A stretch of 64,000 bases of DNA from positions 6,138,001 to 6,202,000 of the forward strand of contig NW_026944384.1 of the NCBI RefSeq assembly GCF_033439725.1, written 5' to 3'. How positions within the stretch are numbered: the stretch's first letter is position 1; each line of letters begins with the position of its first letter. This DNA is from Neurospora tetraspora. Its lineage: Eukaryota; Ascomycota; Sordariomycetes; Sordariales; Sordariaceae. The notes below the pieces were generated by a model, which saw nothing but the letters and a program-made list of their open reading frames with translations, made no database searches and was not told the origin of the DNA. Below, in pieces: positions 20,307 through 32,786 of the stretch. The translations under genes were made by a program, and so were the position numbers.

Positions 20307-22320
20307 GAACCCGTCGATATCCCCAAAGAGAGTGTAGTGGCAAAACAGAGGATGAAAATTTGAAACTTGGGATGCTCAACTACTCCTCAATTGGTAGAGT
20401 GTGTAGGCAGTGTAGTTCCCCAAAGGAGAGAACAAAGCAAAGACAAAGTAGCACTAACTACACGATAACAGGCACAGGCAGCAGTGTAGCATTCACAACG
20501 CGTCTTTGATCGACGTCATGGCCGTCCCGGGTCCGTCGGTGTCGCCTGCTCACGTGGCACGGAGCTAAGTCGTGCAAAGGTCGGGAGAAAGTCCGGGAGA
20601 AGGGAGACAGGTTGGAGATGTGCAAACGGACTCCAAAAAATGACAAGCAGTTCCTGCAGAGACGGTGCCGTGTCGGCAGTTTGCAAACTCGTAGCTGTAG
20701 CCGATAGGGGGTTTACCAAAAACAAAAGCTTGTCTGGCTTCATTGTGCCCCTGAGAGATGCAGCAATTCAGAGGATTTATTACGTATTGAGGCCCTCTGA
20801 AAACTAGACAAGTGTTTAGACTTGAGTAATGAATAGGCCTTACATTGAGTGGTATAGTTTGTGGTGGTTAAACGGAAGCTCAGCTCAGCCCTCATGCTGA
20901 CTGTAACTGGTTATATAATTATATGGGAAACCTCAAACACGCCCCATGATTGCGGTCCGGGTTTCTGGCCGGTCAACATGCAGTGCCGCCCCTTTTCCAC
21001 ACCCGGGCCACGTTGATATCAAAGGGTTGCAACGGCGGCTCGAATATTGTTTCCGCACCTACGGACCGGACCTGGCGAACCTATTTCCACCGGCCCGCAA
21101 TCATTACGGCGATTACGGCGTTGCAGCATCTTTTGGGAATAGAAGACGGCAATCGGCCCCGCTCCCGAACTACGCATAAACAACGAGACAAGGCGAGCGA
21201 GGGCCAGAGCGCTTGGCGGCGAGCGGAGGGAATTGCACCGACCAGGTCGAGGTGAGGGTACCTGGTAGGTAGAGGGGCATCCTTGTCCTGGGGGAAACAT
21301 GCTAAAACCCGTGAGATTCTGGATCGAGATGATGGTGGAGGGAAGGAGGAGCCCTCGCTGTCCTTATGTTAAGACTCAAGCCTCGGATGGATGGTAATAA
21401 GTATCGGAAACAGATATAATTTCTGCGCCCCCTCTTGTTGCAGCCATCACAGCACAACAATTCTTTTTCTATTGATAGCAAGGACCAGATGTGCAGTGGG
21501 CAGGCTGATCGCGGCCGTTGATCGAGCAAATGCTGGAAACCCTCCCCAGTCAAGCCAGTGTCTCCCCCTTGAGACCGCTCTGAGTGGATGAGAACGGTGC
21601 GCCCGGACCATGGCATACTAATTAAGCGGGTCTTTTACCCCCCAAACCCGGGGCCCCGGGGCCCCTGATAGGCTAGTCCATCCTCGACCCCCCCTGAAGT
21701 GGACGACGAGGTGGACGGCAGACCCCCCCTGGTGAGCGTGTACGGTGCGTGCGGTGTCCCTTCTCGCTGAGAGAGATTCTGGAACCATTGGCGGGCTGGG
21801 CAGTGACCCTTTGGACTTTCTCAGCCTCCGTCCGTCCTCCCGTCTCCGTCCCCGTGTTCCCCGTCCGTTGCTTGAGTAAGAGTTTCGATCCCGACCACAC
21901 ATCAGAATACGCGGACTCAACCGCGTGTCACTTTGCTTGCTTCTGTCTTGTACACTTTCTTGACGACCTTCATACATTTGACGACGACGACGAGAGAGCC
22001 ATTGCTACATTCGCTTGTAGGATCCTCCTTCTCCGAGATACCGCCTTCGCACTGCCTGCTTCAGGAGACGTGGGCTTTTCCACCCAACCGACACACCCGT
22101 AATTTCTCCACGACGCCACACGAATTCCCACGCGAATCTTCCTTTGCTACACCGGGCCATATCGCATTCCTCAGCCGCTCTACCAAAAGTGCCATTGCCG
22201 CTGCGCATCGCATCGTCGACCTAGCCGACAGCTACACGGCTCCCATCTCCAACTTTTAGACTTAATATCCTCCTCGACCAGTTCAGCGGGTGGTGCCGAG
22301 GGCCACCCCGTTTCACAATA
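20307..22320. promoter_or_regulatory. Divergent upstream region of the glycosylase and mannosyltransferase genes
   Basis: About 2 kb between divergent starts. The part from about 21750 to 22320 is pyrimidine-rich and probably the leader of the mannosyltransferase gene. A C/G-rich patch lies at about 21630-21740. ORFs here (for example 21302-21616 and 21749-22102) lack recognisable features. Confidence 0.45.
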
Positions 22321-23824
<1,504 letters not shown>

Positions 23825-25112
23825 AGAGTCTATAAACGGATTCTCTCTGCATTGACATCCTGTCTTCACATACCCGATATAAAACGGCGCGGCGGCGAGG
23901 GAAAACGCAATTTTTTACATACTGTACGAAAGCCCACGACATACACAGATCAAGATTCATCGAATGTTTCGCCAGCAGCGTGGTGACAGGCCGGCGTTAT
24001 GGGAAGGGGTACGGCGGGACGGCTCGGATATTTTTCTCTTCGTTTTACAAACAATTTCCAGTCACACTACTCGAAACCCCCAGCTCTTCCACCAGCCGCC
24101 TCCCTCCCCGAGCTCGCGCGCCAACCGTATCTCGCTCGAACGCGGCCGATAAACCCGGGTCAGCTTCCGGTAGCCGGTAACCGCTACCACATCATAATGA
24201 GCAGAAACGCACACAACAGACGAAGAAACGTGTACAGGAAGGGTCATCGAAAAACCACCGGTTAATAAAGCATTTTGGTTAACGTACGTAAAGAGGAGGG
24301 ACGAGGAAAAGTGATGAAAGAAAGAAAGAGGCATGTGTATACATCATGAAAGTTTTCTTTGAATGGATAAACCAAAAAGTTGTGTTGGGCTTAGAAAGGA
24401 GTGTGTGGAAGAGGCAGTGATGGAGGCAGCGAGACAGCCAAGCCCACTCAAGCGGACGTCCTTTTCTCCCTCCTCCTCTCAGCGAGCTTTTGGTTGCCTG
24501 GTTTGGTTGGACGGTTGGCTGGCAGGTCGGTTGGTTTTTTTTCCGAACTGGTAAAACGGAAAGAAAGAAAGAAGAATGAAGTTAAGACATAATATACTAT
24601 ACTTATTTTCCTGTTTACACAAACTCTTTTTGTACCTTCTTGTTTACAGACAGAGAGAGTCATTGCTTATCCATAGAAAAAGGGGGTTTGGTGTGCGGAT
24701 GGTTTTGTTTTTCTTTTCTTTTCTTTTCGTTCTTCTTGTTGTAGGATAGTTTACTCCTTTTTTTTGTTTACACTTGTTCAACTTGTTAACGTAGTAATGA
24801 GAGTCACGGTTCCTTCTCATGAGGGACTTGATATACATATCACGCCATCTATACTGCCTTGTCACTTGCTTAACAAACTTGGAGATGATCGAAAACTGGT
24901 TCGAGACTTCAACACTTCGACCTCCGCCTGGTATGAAGTTTGGCCCCTGACCATGGCTACCGAATGTTGGCCACGGATACTCATCTCTACAAATAGTATC
25001 CGCAAGCTGAAAAGCAGGCTGAGCCCACTAGGACGTTCAATATGACCTCCTTAGAACACTCAAGAGTTGGGTTAACGTGACTCAGCTTTGTAGGAAGTGT
25101 AAACTTGACTAG
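23825..25112. other. Intergenic, 3' flank of the mannosyltransferase
   Basis: About 1.3 kb before the MITE-like element. The first ~200 bp should be 3' UTR. The rest contains T/TTTTC-rich tracts (24705-24770) and small ORFs without motifs. I see no gene. Confidence 0.5.
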
Positions 25113-25524
25113 GTACCCGTGCCTCGCCCCCACTTTATTTGGACTCGCCGGACTCGCACCACCTAAAGTTGGTGCTCACGACCGCAACGGCCACACCAGC
25201 GCAACGGCCAGGTCAGGGTTAGAGGTGCAGTTTTGGCCATGAATTACCGGTCGCAACATGAATTTCCCAACACAACAAAAAAGTCATATAAAAAAACGCT
25301 AACCACAGGCAATGCATCGCCCTGATTATGCTTCTGGTCTTCGTTTTTTTTCAATTGGTTGTTGGAATGCGTTGTGAGCTTTCACCATTTTCGGTATTTG
25401 GAATACATTTGCACCTTCAACCCTGGTGGCCGTTGCGCTGGTATGGCCGTTGCGGTCGTGAGCACCAACTTTAGGTGGTGCGAGTCCGGCGAGTCCAAAT
25501 AAAGTGGGGGCGAGGCACGGGTAC
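25113..25524. mobile_element. 412-bp MITE with 98-bp terminal inverted repeats
   Basis: Sequence 25113-25210 is repeated as its reverse complement at 25427-25524 with a single mismatch in 98 bp (by eye). The inner ~216 bp is AT-rich and non-coding. Each arm contains two copies of gcaacggcca. The outermost GTAC is palindromic and could be a 4-bp target-site duplication or the end of the inverted repeat. The length, symmetry and lack of coding fit a non-autonomous DNA transposon. The near-perfect arms imply recent insertion or arm homogenisation. Confidence 0.8.
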
Positions 25525-26400
25525 TTTGAGTACTCCTAGTCTCAACTCCAATTTTCATAAGCTACCCAAAGCCAATTGGACACTTGAGAACTTTCCAGTG
25601 TTAGAAATAAAGCCGATGATCATCGTCGTCTTGGGCAGTTTACACCTCTTCTTCCTGAAACATAACAGTGGCCAAGCATATAACAGGCAGCCATGACCGT
25701 TATCTCTCGTTCTCCCTGATGGGATACAGAGTCATTAAGCATTGAGTGGAGTTGGTCATATCTACAATTCATACACTTATTCAACGTACAACACCAGCAA
25801 CACTAGGTATCAGCTCTCTTCCATCTCTTCCCTCTCTTCTCCTCTGTCTCTGCTTTGAAAAACCCAGGATAAAGTCTATTGCCCATTTTCTTCTATGTGT
25901 ATAGGTAATTCTTTTCTCCCGTGGTCTTCACCACCTCCACTTCCTCTCTCCCACTTCATGCGGTTGCACGAGTCCTGAGAACGCGAGCAAAACATAGACA
26001 AAAAGCCTGGGCTCTTGCCCGTTGCCGTCGCATCCCAAACTCCCAAAACACCCCGTCCACCTTTTCCCCCTTCTCCCCTTCATCCTTTTCCAGAAAGCAA
26101 TTGGCAGCAAGTTGTCGGGAGTTCCAGGTTCCAGATCGAGGGACGAGTTTTTTTGCGCGCAATCCACTTTATTGCTTGGTATCTTCGGCTTCCAATCCTA
26201 GGTAGGTAAGAGTATCCCAGCTTTCCCTTCTTCGGTATTTCCTCTTTCTTTCCCAAGAATCGAAAATCATTTTTTCCTTCGAAGTCGGCCAGTCCAGTCC
26301 AGTCCACCGCGCGGATAACGGAAACCTCTCCCTTCTCCTCCCTTCCCCCACACTCTTCCCTTTCCATTTACACCCTCACAGAAGCCCGAAAATGGCGCGC
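25525..26400. other. Intergenic, 3' flank of QCR7
   Basis: About 0.9 kb. The portion next to 26400 should be the QCR7 3' UTR. Both-strand ORFs of 60-95 codons at 25921-26367 overlap one another and show no motif. Nothing else is recognised. Confidence 0.5.
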
Positions 26401-27078
26401 TTAGTTCTTGACAATAGTCAGGGTGTCGAGAGCGGCCTTCTCGGCGGCCTCGGCCTCGATCTGCTCGATCAAGGGGCGGAGGTAGGGGACGTCCTCCTCC
26501 TGGGTGGTCCACTCGTTCTTGGGCAGGAGCTTGTGGGTGAGGGAGAGCTGGGTGGCGCGGCGGATGCGGTAGATGCGGTCGTACGCCTCCTTGGGGGGCA
26601 GGCGGTTGAGGGCGGCGAGGACGTTCTCGTCCTCCTCGGAGATGAGGTCGTCGGTGCTGTTGGTGGTTGGTTAGTTAGTTATGGGCGGTTGGCAGGTCGG
26701 TTATATGGTGGTAGGTAGGTGGGTGGGTGGGTGGTCCTGCTCGGGGATGTGGAAGGGAGGGAGGGGGGAACTGCTGCTAGGGCGCGAGCCATTGAGGTAG
26801 AACCGGGCCGAGAGGAGACAGATGGATAGATGTAGGACATGGTGCGATGGTCGATACAGATAGACACAGCTACGAGCTACGTCACATGGGTCCCGGTCCC
26901 GGACCACGGCTGGCCATCGAGGTATAAACAAACAAACAAAAAGGAAAACAACAAAAACTCACCGGAGACCCATCTGACGGTAGCCGGCGGCATTGATGTA
27001 CCAGTTGCTGACGGGCTTGAGCATCTTGGACAACCAGCCCCGCTTAGCGACGGCCTGAGCAAGAGAAGGGGCAGACAT
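26401..27078 (-). CDS. QCR7: Cytochrome bc1 complex subunit 7 (QCR7, 14-kDa)
   Basis: Two exons: 27078-26963 and 26656-26401, separated by a 306-nt intron (GTGAGT..AACAG). The product is 123 aa, the usual size for this subunit. Recognisable family text includes NAAGYRQMGLR, DDLISEED, NRLPPKEAYDRIYRI, RRATQLSLTH, LPKNEWT and EDVPYLRPLI. Qcr7 is a matrix-side subunit of respiratory complex III that contacts cytochrome b and is needed for early assembly. As is usual for Qcr7, there is no cleavable presequence. QCR8, its direct partner in the assembly core, lies about 16 kb downstream in this window. The intron is long for this genome and carries a G-rich tract on the plus strand (see findings). 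Confidence 0.95.
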
Positions 27079-28754
27079 GGTGATGGATGATTGTCGACCG
27101 GGGGGGTTGGTTAGTCGGTGATAGGTGGTGAGGTGAGGTGGTGTACTCTCTTGTCGTCTGGTCTGGAAGGCTACAAAGCACACTTGAAACACCAAGGTCG
27201 AGATTCAAGATGGAGGTCGGAGAGAGCTAACAAATTGCCGCGACCCGCAAATCAGCAGACCCGCGAAAGTCAGCCAGCCAATTCAGCCAGTAGAGAGAGA
27301 AGCTCCGGGTGCTCCGTGCGTTCTTTCTTTCCCAGAACCCGTCTCCCGTCCCTCCGGGAAAAGCCGTGTCCAGTCTGTGATTTGTTGATGCCTCAAAGCT
27401 CAGGCTCTACGAGGATAGGGAATTGGAAGGTCCAAGGTCTTCTTTTCTTGGCAAGGGTTTGGGTTACCGTCCCTGCCGTCGTCAAAATGCCAAGCCAGAA
27501 ATAGGTAACCTGGAATGGGCCGTGGTGGGTCTAGAATTGGAGCCGACGACCAAGGGCGCCGCTTTTTTGCGGGCGACGGGCGCTGCGGTTTGGCGTTGAG
27601 AAGGCAAGCTCCCGTTGGAAGCCCAGGGTGAGGTTACTTGGTAGGTGACCACCGGCGCTGCTTCGCTGCAGTGAAACTGAATCTCGACTGATATCATCTC
27701 TTGTCCGGGGAAAGGTTAAACGGCCTGACTGCCGTCTGAACTCCTGAGACTTTTGAGACCTGACAAACACATGATTGTCTGGACACTTTCTGGCCCCAAA
27801 CACTTTTTGTATCTTCATGACTCGGATGGGAAATTCGAGGCAGCACCCAGCGCATCCGGAATTGCTCCTTATTCTCACTCCCTACGCACTACGGGAGTCA
27901 CGGGCTGGTAGTGGACAATCAGTGAAGGTGACATAATTGGTAACCATAATTGGCATCCGCGTCCCTCCGTCATTGCCGTTGGCTCTTGTGTAGATAGTTT
28001 CCTTAACAAGATCCAACCTACACATTAACATGTCCATCCTCGGCCTCAGTCCGGCATTCGCACACAAGGAAGTTACTGTTATAATCTAAAAGAGTCGTGT
28101 TGTAGCTTCCACTTTGTTGAACAAACATCATCCATCTCTTTGCCAAGAAACCCTTTCTTTGAGAGACGGGACTTCCCCCACATTTGCCATTCTTTCCTTC
28201 GACCTGCATACCTAGCTCTATACTAGGTAGCCGGGCAGGTGCTCGTGTGCTCGAATCCTACGAACCGAAATCTGTCTCCAATTGCGAAAAAGAACCTTCT
28301 TCCAACGACAAGTTCCCAAGGATCAGCGCCAGGGCCTCTTTCCAGCGCAAAAACCCGGCTGCCCCGAGCCTCACGGACGAACGGTGATATCTGTTGAACT
28401 CTTGTTATCAACACCTCGGTCTTCGACTCAGTCCCCCAAGCGATCCTCTTCCCCGCACCCGCGCTAGTACGCTGCTGCAATTCCCCAAGCCGGGAACATC
28501 AAGAACAGAGAGAATCACAAGCCAACACCAACAACACCCCAAGACTCCAAACTCCAACAAGCCGAGATCACCACCCTCTTTCCGACACTACGGCGGCATC
28601 ACGAGTCACCGATTACTCCGGGGTCTCTGAGTTGCGACCAGCAGAGACCCCTCGAACAAAGACGCATCAATCCGTCTCGATCCCTTCGACCCGTTCCCCT
28701 GCGTCTCGATTCCCCAGTCCCAGTTCCGACTCGAGTCGAGAGAAGGGTAGCGGC
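27079..28754. promoter_or_regulatory. Divergent upstream region of QCR7 and the mitochondrial carrier
   Basis: About 1.7 kb between two nuclear genes for mitochondrial proteins that are transcribed away from each other. The stretch from about 28400 to 28754 is CA/CT-rich leader sequence for the carrier gene. ORFs at 27531-27878 and 28223-28480 have no recognisable features. Co-regulation is possible but not shown. Confidence 0.45.
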
Positions 28755-30125
28755 ATGTCTAATCTCGAAACCCAACACCACATCTCCCACTCTGGACCAG
28801 ATTCCGCGAGTTCGGCAGCAGAATATGGCGTGCCACCCACCACTCTTGCCGACTCGGTGACCGAAGAGCTGGAGGAGACAGAAACAGCAGGGCACGACAT
28901 AACAGAGGAGAAGACTGACATAGCGCCGGCCGACCCAATGCAAGACCCTAGCCGGATAACGGGGCTGGAAAGATGGGCAGTCCAGGCTTCGGATTCGCAG
29001 TTCAATGCGCTCGCCGGCGCAGTGGGAGGCTTGATGTCCGGCGTGATTACCTGCCCGCTGGATGTCATAAAGACCAAGTTGCAAGCGCAGGGCGCGGGGC
29101 ACCATGTGGGCCAGCCTAGGATGTACAATGGCTTGGTAGGCACGGCGAAGGTAATATGGAAGCATGAGGGCATTCGCGGCATGTATAGGGGTTTGGGTCC
29201 CATAATAATGGGTTACTTGCCCACTTGGGCCGTCTGGTTCACAGTCTACAACAAGAGCAAGATATGGCTAGGCGAATACTCCGGTATGTCTTTAGTGTCT
29301 GTACGGAGACAAGGCGTCAATGCTAACATATATGCGACAGACAAACCAGTTGCGGTAAACTTTGGCGCATCCATCATAGCTGGCGCTAGTAGTACCATCG
29401 CGACCAACCCGATATGGGTCATCAAGACCCGACTGATGTCGCAGTCAGCATCGCACGACACCCCTTGGCACTACAAGTCCACGTTCGATGCCGCGCGCAA
29501 GATGTACACCACCGAGGGCATTCTGGCCTTCTACTCCGGATTGACACCTGCTCTTCTGGGTCTCACTCACGTGGCCGTCCAATTCCCCGCCTACGAGTTC
29601 CTCAAGACCAAGTTTACTGGACAAGGCATGGGCGGCGCCGCCGGCGACCAGAACACCAAGCCAAGCTTTATGGGCACTTTTGCCGCCTCCGTCCTCTCCA
29701 AGATTCTCGCCAGCAGCGCGACGTATCCCCACGAGGTCATCAGGACGAGACTGCAGACACAGCGCAAGCCGATGCTGGAACAGGAGCACTTGCAGGGTCT
29801 GGGAGTGGTTTCCAAGAACGGCGCTGAGTCAAAGCAGCTGGCAACATCACTGCCCAAGTACAGAGGCGTGGTGGGCACCTTCAAGACCATGCTCAAGGAG
29901 GAAGGGTGGAGGGCGTTTTACGCTGGTATGGGAACCAACATGATGAGAGCCGTCCCCGCGGCGACCGTCACCATGCTCACGTACGAGTACGTGATGAACC
30001 ACCTGAAGCAGGCGAGGCAGCATGGAAAGGAGAAGCTGGCCAAGGTTGCGGAGGTTGCGGCTGTGAAGGCTGAGAGTGGAGAGAGGCTTGAGAGGCCTGA
30101 GATTTCCAGCAGCACCAGCAGCTAG
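28755..30125 (+). CDS. Mitochondrial carrier, NAD+ transporter (Yia6/Ndt1) type
   Basis: Two exons: 28755-29283 and 29341-30125; the 57-nt intron (GTATGT..GACAG) is a multiple of three, so the frame stays open through it. The product is 437 aa from the first ATG in frame (MSNLETQHH). After a ~90-residue hydrophilic N-terminus come three mitochondrial-carrier repeats with signatures CPLDVIKTKLQ, NPIWVIKTRLM and YPHEVIRTRLQ. The Trp in the second signature is typical of the NAD+/folate/FAD/pyrimidine nucleotide subgroup. Family blocks GIRGMYRGLGPIIMGYLPTW and ILAFYSGLTPALLGLTHVAV best match Yia6/Yea6 NAD+ carriers of the inner membrane. Two low-complexity insertions (about residues 300-320 and 350-370) exceed the yeast length. 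FAD or pyrimidine transport are alternatives. Confidence 0.82.
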   Translation: MSNLETQHHISHSGPDSASSAAEYGVPPTTLADSVTEELEETETAGHDITEEKTDIAPADPMQDPSRITGLERWAVQASDSQFNALAGAVGGLMSGVITCPLDVIKTKLQAQGAGHHVGQPRMYNGLVGTAKVIWKHEGIRGMYRGLGPIIMGYLPTWAVWFTVYNKSKIWLGEYSGMSLVSVRRQGVNANIYATDKPVAVNFGASIIAGASSTIATNPIWVIKTRLMSQSASHDTPWHYKSTFDAARKMYTTEGILAFYSGLTPALLGLTHVAVQFPAYEFLKTKFTGQGMGGAAGDQNTKPSFMGTFAASVLSKILASSATYPHEVIRTRLQTQRKPMLEQEHLQGLGVVSKNGAESKQLATSLPKYRGVVGTFKTMLKEEGWRAFYAGMGTNMMRAVPAATVTMLTYEYVMNHLKQARQHGKEKLAKVAEVAAVKAESGERLERPEISSSTSS

Positions 30126-30922
30126 AGACGTGCAATGGGATCGAAGGGTGCTCACATGTCTTGAGTAGGTGAGGGTTCGAAAGTTGGATATTTATATATG
30201 TAGCTTATATATGGCGCGAAGCGAACATACACACACACACACACACATACACACACAGACGGAACGCGCGCAAAGTGGAAAAGCGGAACGGGACTGGGCG
30301 GGCAAAGGCAAGATAGGATCACATTGCGATACCCCGGAAGGGCGGTACTGGTACTCGGGATTCTTCATATATATACCTTTGGTATACCGGTATAGCGAGC
30401 ATATATAGTCCTATGTTGAGCATACTTCAGCTTGATCGTGTGGTTGTCGTTCAAGAGATAATTTGGATTCCTCGCCAGACCAGTGAGTGATCTGAGCATC
30501 TTAGAAAGCGTAGTCGGCCGCAGTCTTGTCCACAAAACTCATGATTGACTTGTTCAAAAACCTCAAGAGAAATGGCTACTGTATCACACTATGCCCATAA
30601 AAGGTAGCGCTGCGTGACGGGTGTTGAATGCGCTCATTCCTAGGTCGGTCCTCAAACGTCGTCGGAAAGGGAAAGACGCTCGGTCCACTTACACGGGCAG
30701 TTAGTTCTATAGTACGATGGTGGCAGTGGTAGCGAAAGAAACCTCGAACGATACGACCAACAAGACCAACGACGACAACCATTCATCACCTGTACCAACG
30801 ACGCCCATCTCTGATATTTCTTTTACTTTAATTGACCTACTTCTCCTTTTCTTGATCCTCCCAAAAAAAAAAAAAGAAAGAGAAAAAACCTCCACACACC
30901 AAAAGATCAATCAAACCCCAAA
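30126..30922. other. Intergenic, between tandem plus-strand genes
   Basis: It contains the carrier 3' flank with a CA/ACAT dinucleotide tract at about 30226-30257, then a promoter segment for the microprotein gene ending in an A-rich leader near 30860-30900. No other gene is seen. Confidence 0.5.
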
Positions 30923-31310
30923 ATGAAGAAGACATCAAGAAACATCAACCCAAATGTTAGCTCGTCGTCCCAGTCAGTGTCCGATGACCTCGGGAAACTA
31001 ACTCACTTACACACAATCAACAACAGACAGTAATGGCGCCCCTGGCAGCCTTCACAATGGCTTGGGTCCTATTTGCTTATACCAGGCATTCTATTCAGGC
31101 TGCGAAGGTTAATGCTGTAAGTTTAATTTCACCTTTTTTTGGTTTGTCACTTTACTTGGTTAGGCATATGGCTTTGAAACACCAAACCAGGCTATTTATT
31201 GTCTCTGTTGTGTTTTCATCCGATGGCTTAGGAGTTACATAGAGTAGAGTAATGCTGACAATAGACGCGCGCGCTGTTCTCATTGTAGAAACTCACCCGC
31301 GAACAAATCC

Positions 31311-31341
<31 letters not shown>

Positions 31342-31399
31342 GCAGCAGCAGCAGCAAGAGCGAGAGTATCGGAACCGGGAGAGGCATTCGGACAAGTAA
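30923..31399 (+). CDS. 77-residue single-pass membrane microprotein with poly-Gln tail
   Basis: Three exons: 30923-30955, 31027-31116, 31289-31399 (introns 71 and 172 nt, the second with a GCTGAC branch near the end). The intron phases join into one frame: MKKTSRNINPNT, VMAPLAAFTMAWVLFAYTRH as a single hydrophobic segment, SIQAAKVNAKLTREQ, a run of about 17 Gln from CAA/CAG codons, and a charged end RNRERHSDK. The exon-2 block has the look of a conserved small fungal membrane protein of unknown function; the positive N-terminus and short TM would suit a mitochondrial or ER membrane. No family name is offered. It is supported by consistent splicing and a Kozak-like AAAATGA start, not by homology I can verify. 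Confidence 0.65.
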
Positions 31400-32140
31400 A
31401 GTAACTATTTTTGTGAGGGAAGTGGGGGAAGAGTGGCATTGAACTGAGTTGACGACGGAGATATCAAGTGTTAATAAAACTAAACCGAACACCCCGACTA
31501 GGTAGCCTACACCTCCAGTACCTTCTCTCACCTATCCCCCCGTGTCCAATACACCTTTTGATCATAATCCCATCTCTCTCCCGAAACAAAAAGGCCAAGC
31601 GGATTCATATCTCTGCGTTTCAAGCCTTACCAGAGGCATACGAGAGATTTGTCACGGCCTATTGCAAATTGACTGACTGGTATTGTGAACTGGCCATGTT
31701 GGGTTTTATTCTGAGGACTACTCGCGGGGGGGGGGGGGGGTGGATGTGTTAGAATAAGGGGGGAGATCTATATAGACCAACCAGTTCGACCCTATTGTGT
31801 GTTTCAAGAGTTGATGACGGGGTGAATAGGAAGTAAGACGTCAGATCTATTCAGAGGAGTTTGAAACACTGCTATTGTGTCTTTTCTAAACTGTCGTCAG
31901 TTCTGCCACTTGTTGTACCTTATAAATATCCCCCTCTCCCTTTCTCTTTCAACCAAACCTCTTTCTTCCTCCTCACCAACCAACCACCAACCACCACAGT
32001 TTCGATCCGAGACCAGCCTTCACCAGCCTTCGCAATCTCTCAGATTACAGCAACAAAGCCATCAGCTTCCATCCAAACCCACTCCAACCCCAACCCATCC
32101 AAAAACCCATCCGAACCCATCAACCAGACAGAAAAACAAA
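31400..32140. promoter_or_regulatory. Promoter and CT/CA-rich leader of the Pro-rich ORF
   Basis: A TATAAATA box at 31921-31928 is followed by a CT-rich stretch and a CA-rich leader running to an AAACAAAATGG start context. This is a textbook strong fungal promoter-leader arrangement. A run of 15 G lies at 31726-31740. Confidence 0.6.
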
Positions 32141-32356
32141 ATGGCCTACCCAATGAAAGACCGCCCCTCCCCCCTCTTCCCTCTCCACCCCCGTCCCTAG
32201 TTCTGGCCCCCTCTTAGACCCGGACCCGGACCGAGAACCCCTCCTCCTCGTCCTCGTCGTCCTGCCCCAAGGGCCCCGCCTAATACGCCTGCGCCTGCGT
32301 CGCCTTCGCCTTCACCTGCTCCGCCTGCTTCGCCTGTTGCGCCTGAGGCCTCTTAA
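32141..32356 (+). CDS. Small Pro-rich ORF with one internal TAG
   Basis: The ATG at 32141 has an excellent context and a clear promoter upstream. The frame gives 19 residues (MAYPMKDRPS... HPRP), a TAG at 32198-32200, and then 51 further codons in the same frame to TAA at 32354-32356. The continuation is FWPPLRPGPGPR followed by Pro in almost every second or third position, mostly CCT codons, then Ala/Ser/Pro pairs ending VAPEAS. Codon-level regularity continues across the TAG, which suggests that the downstream part is or was translated. An intron removing the TAG (GTCCCT..CTTAG) would be only about 31 nt, too short for this genome. Function is unknown. It could be a Pro-rich membrane-associated or secreted peptide, or a recent pseudogene. 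Confidence 0.5.
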
Positions 32357-32786
32357 AAGTTTAAGAAGCGAAGCGACCCCATCATCAGAATATCAAAGTT
32401 GATATGGATGGACATGAGATGACAAGGACAGCAAGCACCATGGGAGTAAAAGAGGGCAAACGGGAGCAAAGTTGCTCTGTTCAGATCGAAAGGCACAAGC
32501 AAGGCTTCCTTCCGTCTCAAGCACGGCTTGACCAAGGACTAAATCGACATTGACTTGAAGGTAATGGAGGACTGAGGTGAGGATCAGGGAGTGGAATGGC
32601 GGAGTATTAATGGACAGAAAAGACTTTTAGGGATGGACGATAGGGGTTTGACGTTTTAATAAAGGAGTGATGGGGTTCTTATGAGGCATGGTTGTTGTTT
32701 GTTTGGGCATGGTCTGGCTGTTCAAAGGGGGGAATGGGTCTGGTATCTGTTCGAGTTGCTAGACAACGATACTGGGACGTACTACA
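32357..32786. other. Intergenic between convergent genes
   Basis: 3'-flanking sequence of the Pro-rich ORF and the SPF45-like gene. No ORF with recognisable features. Confidence 0.5.
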
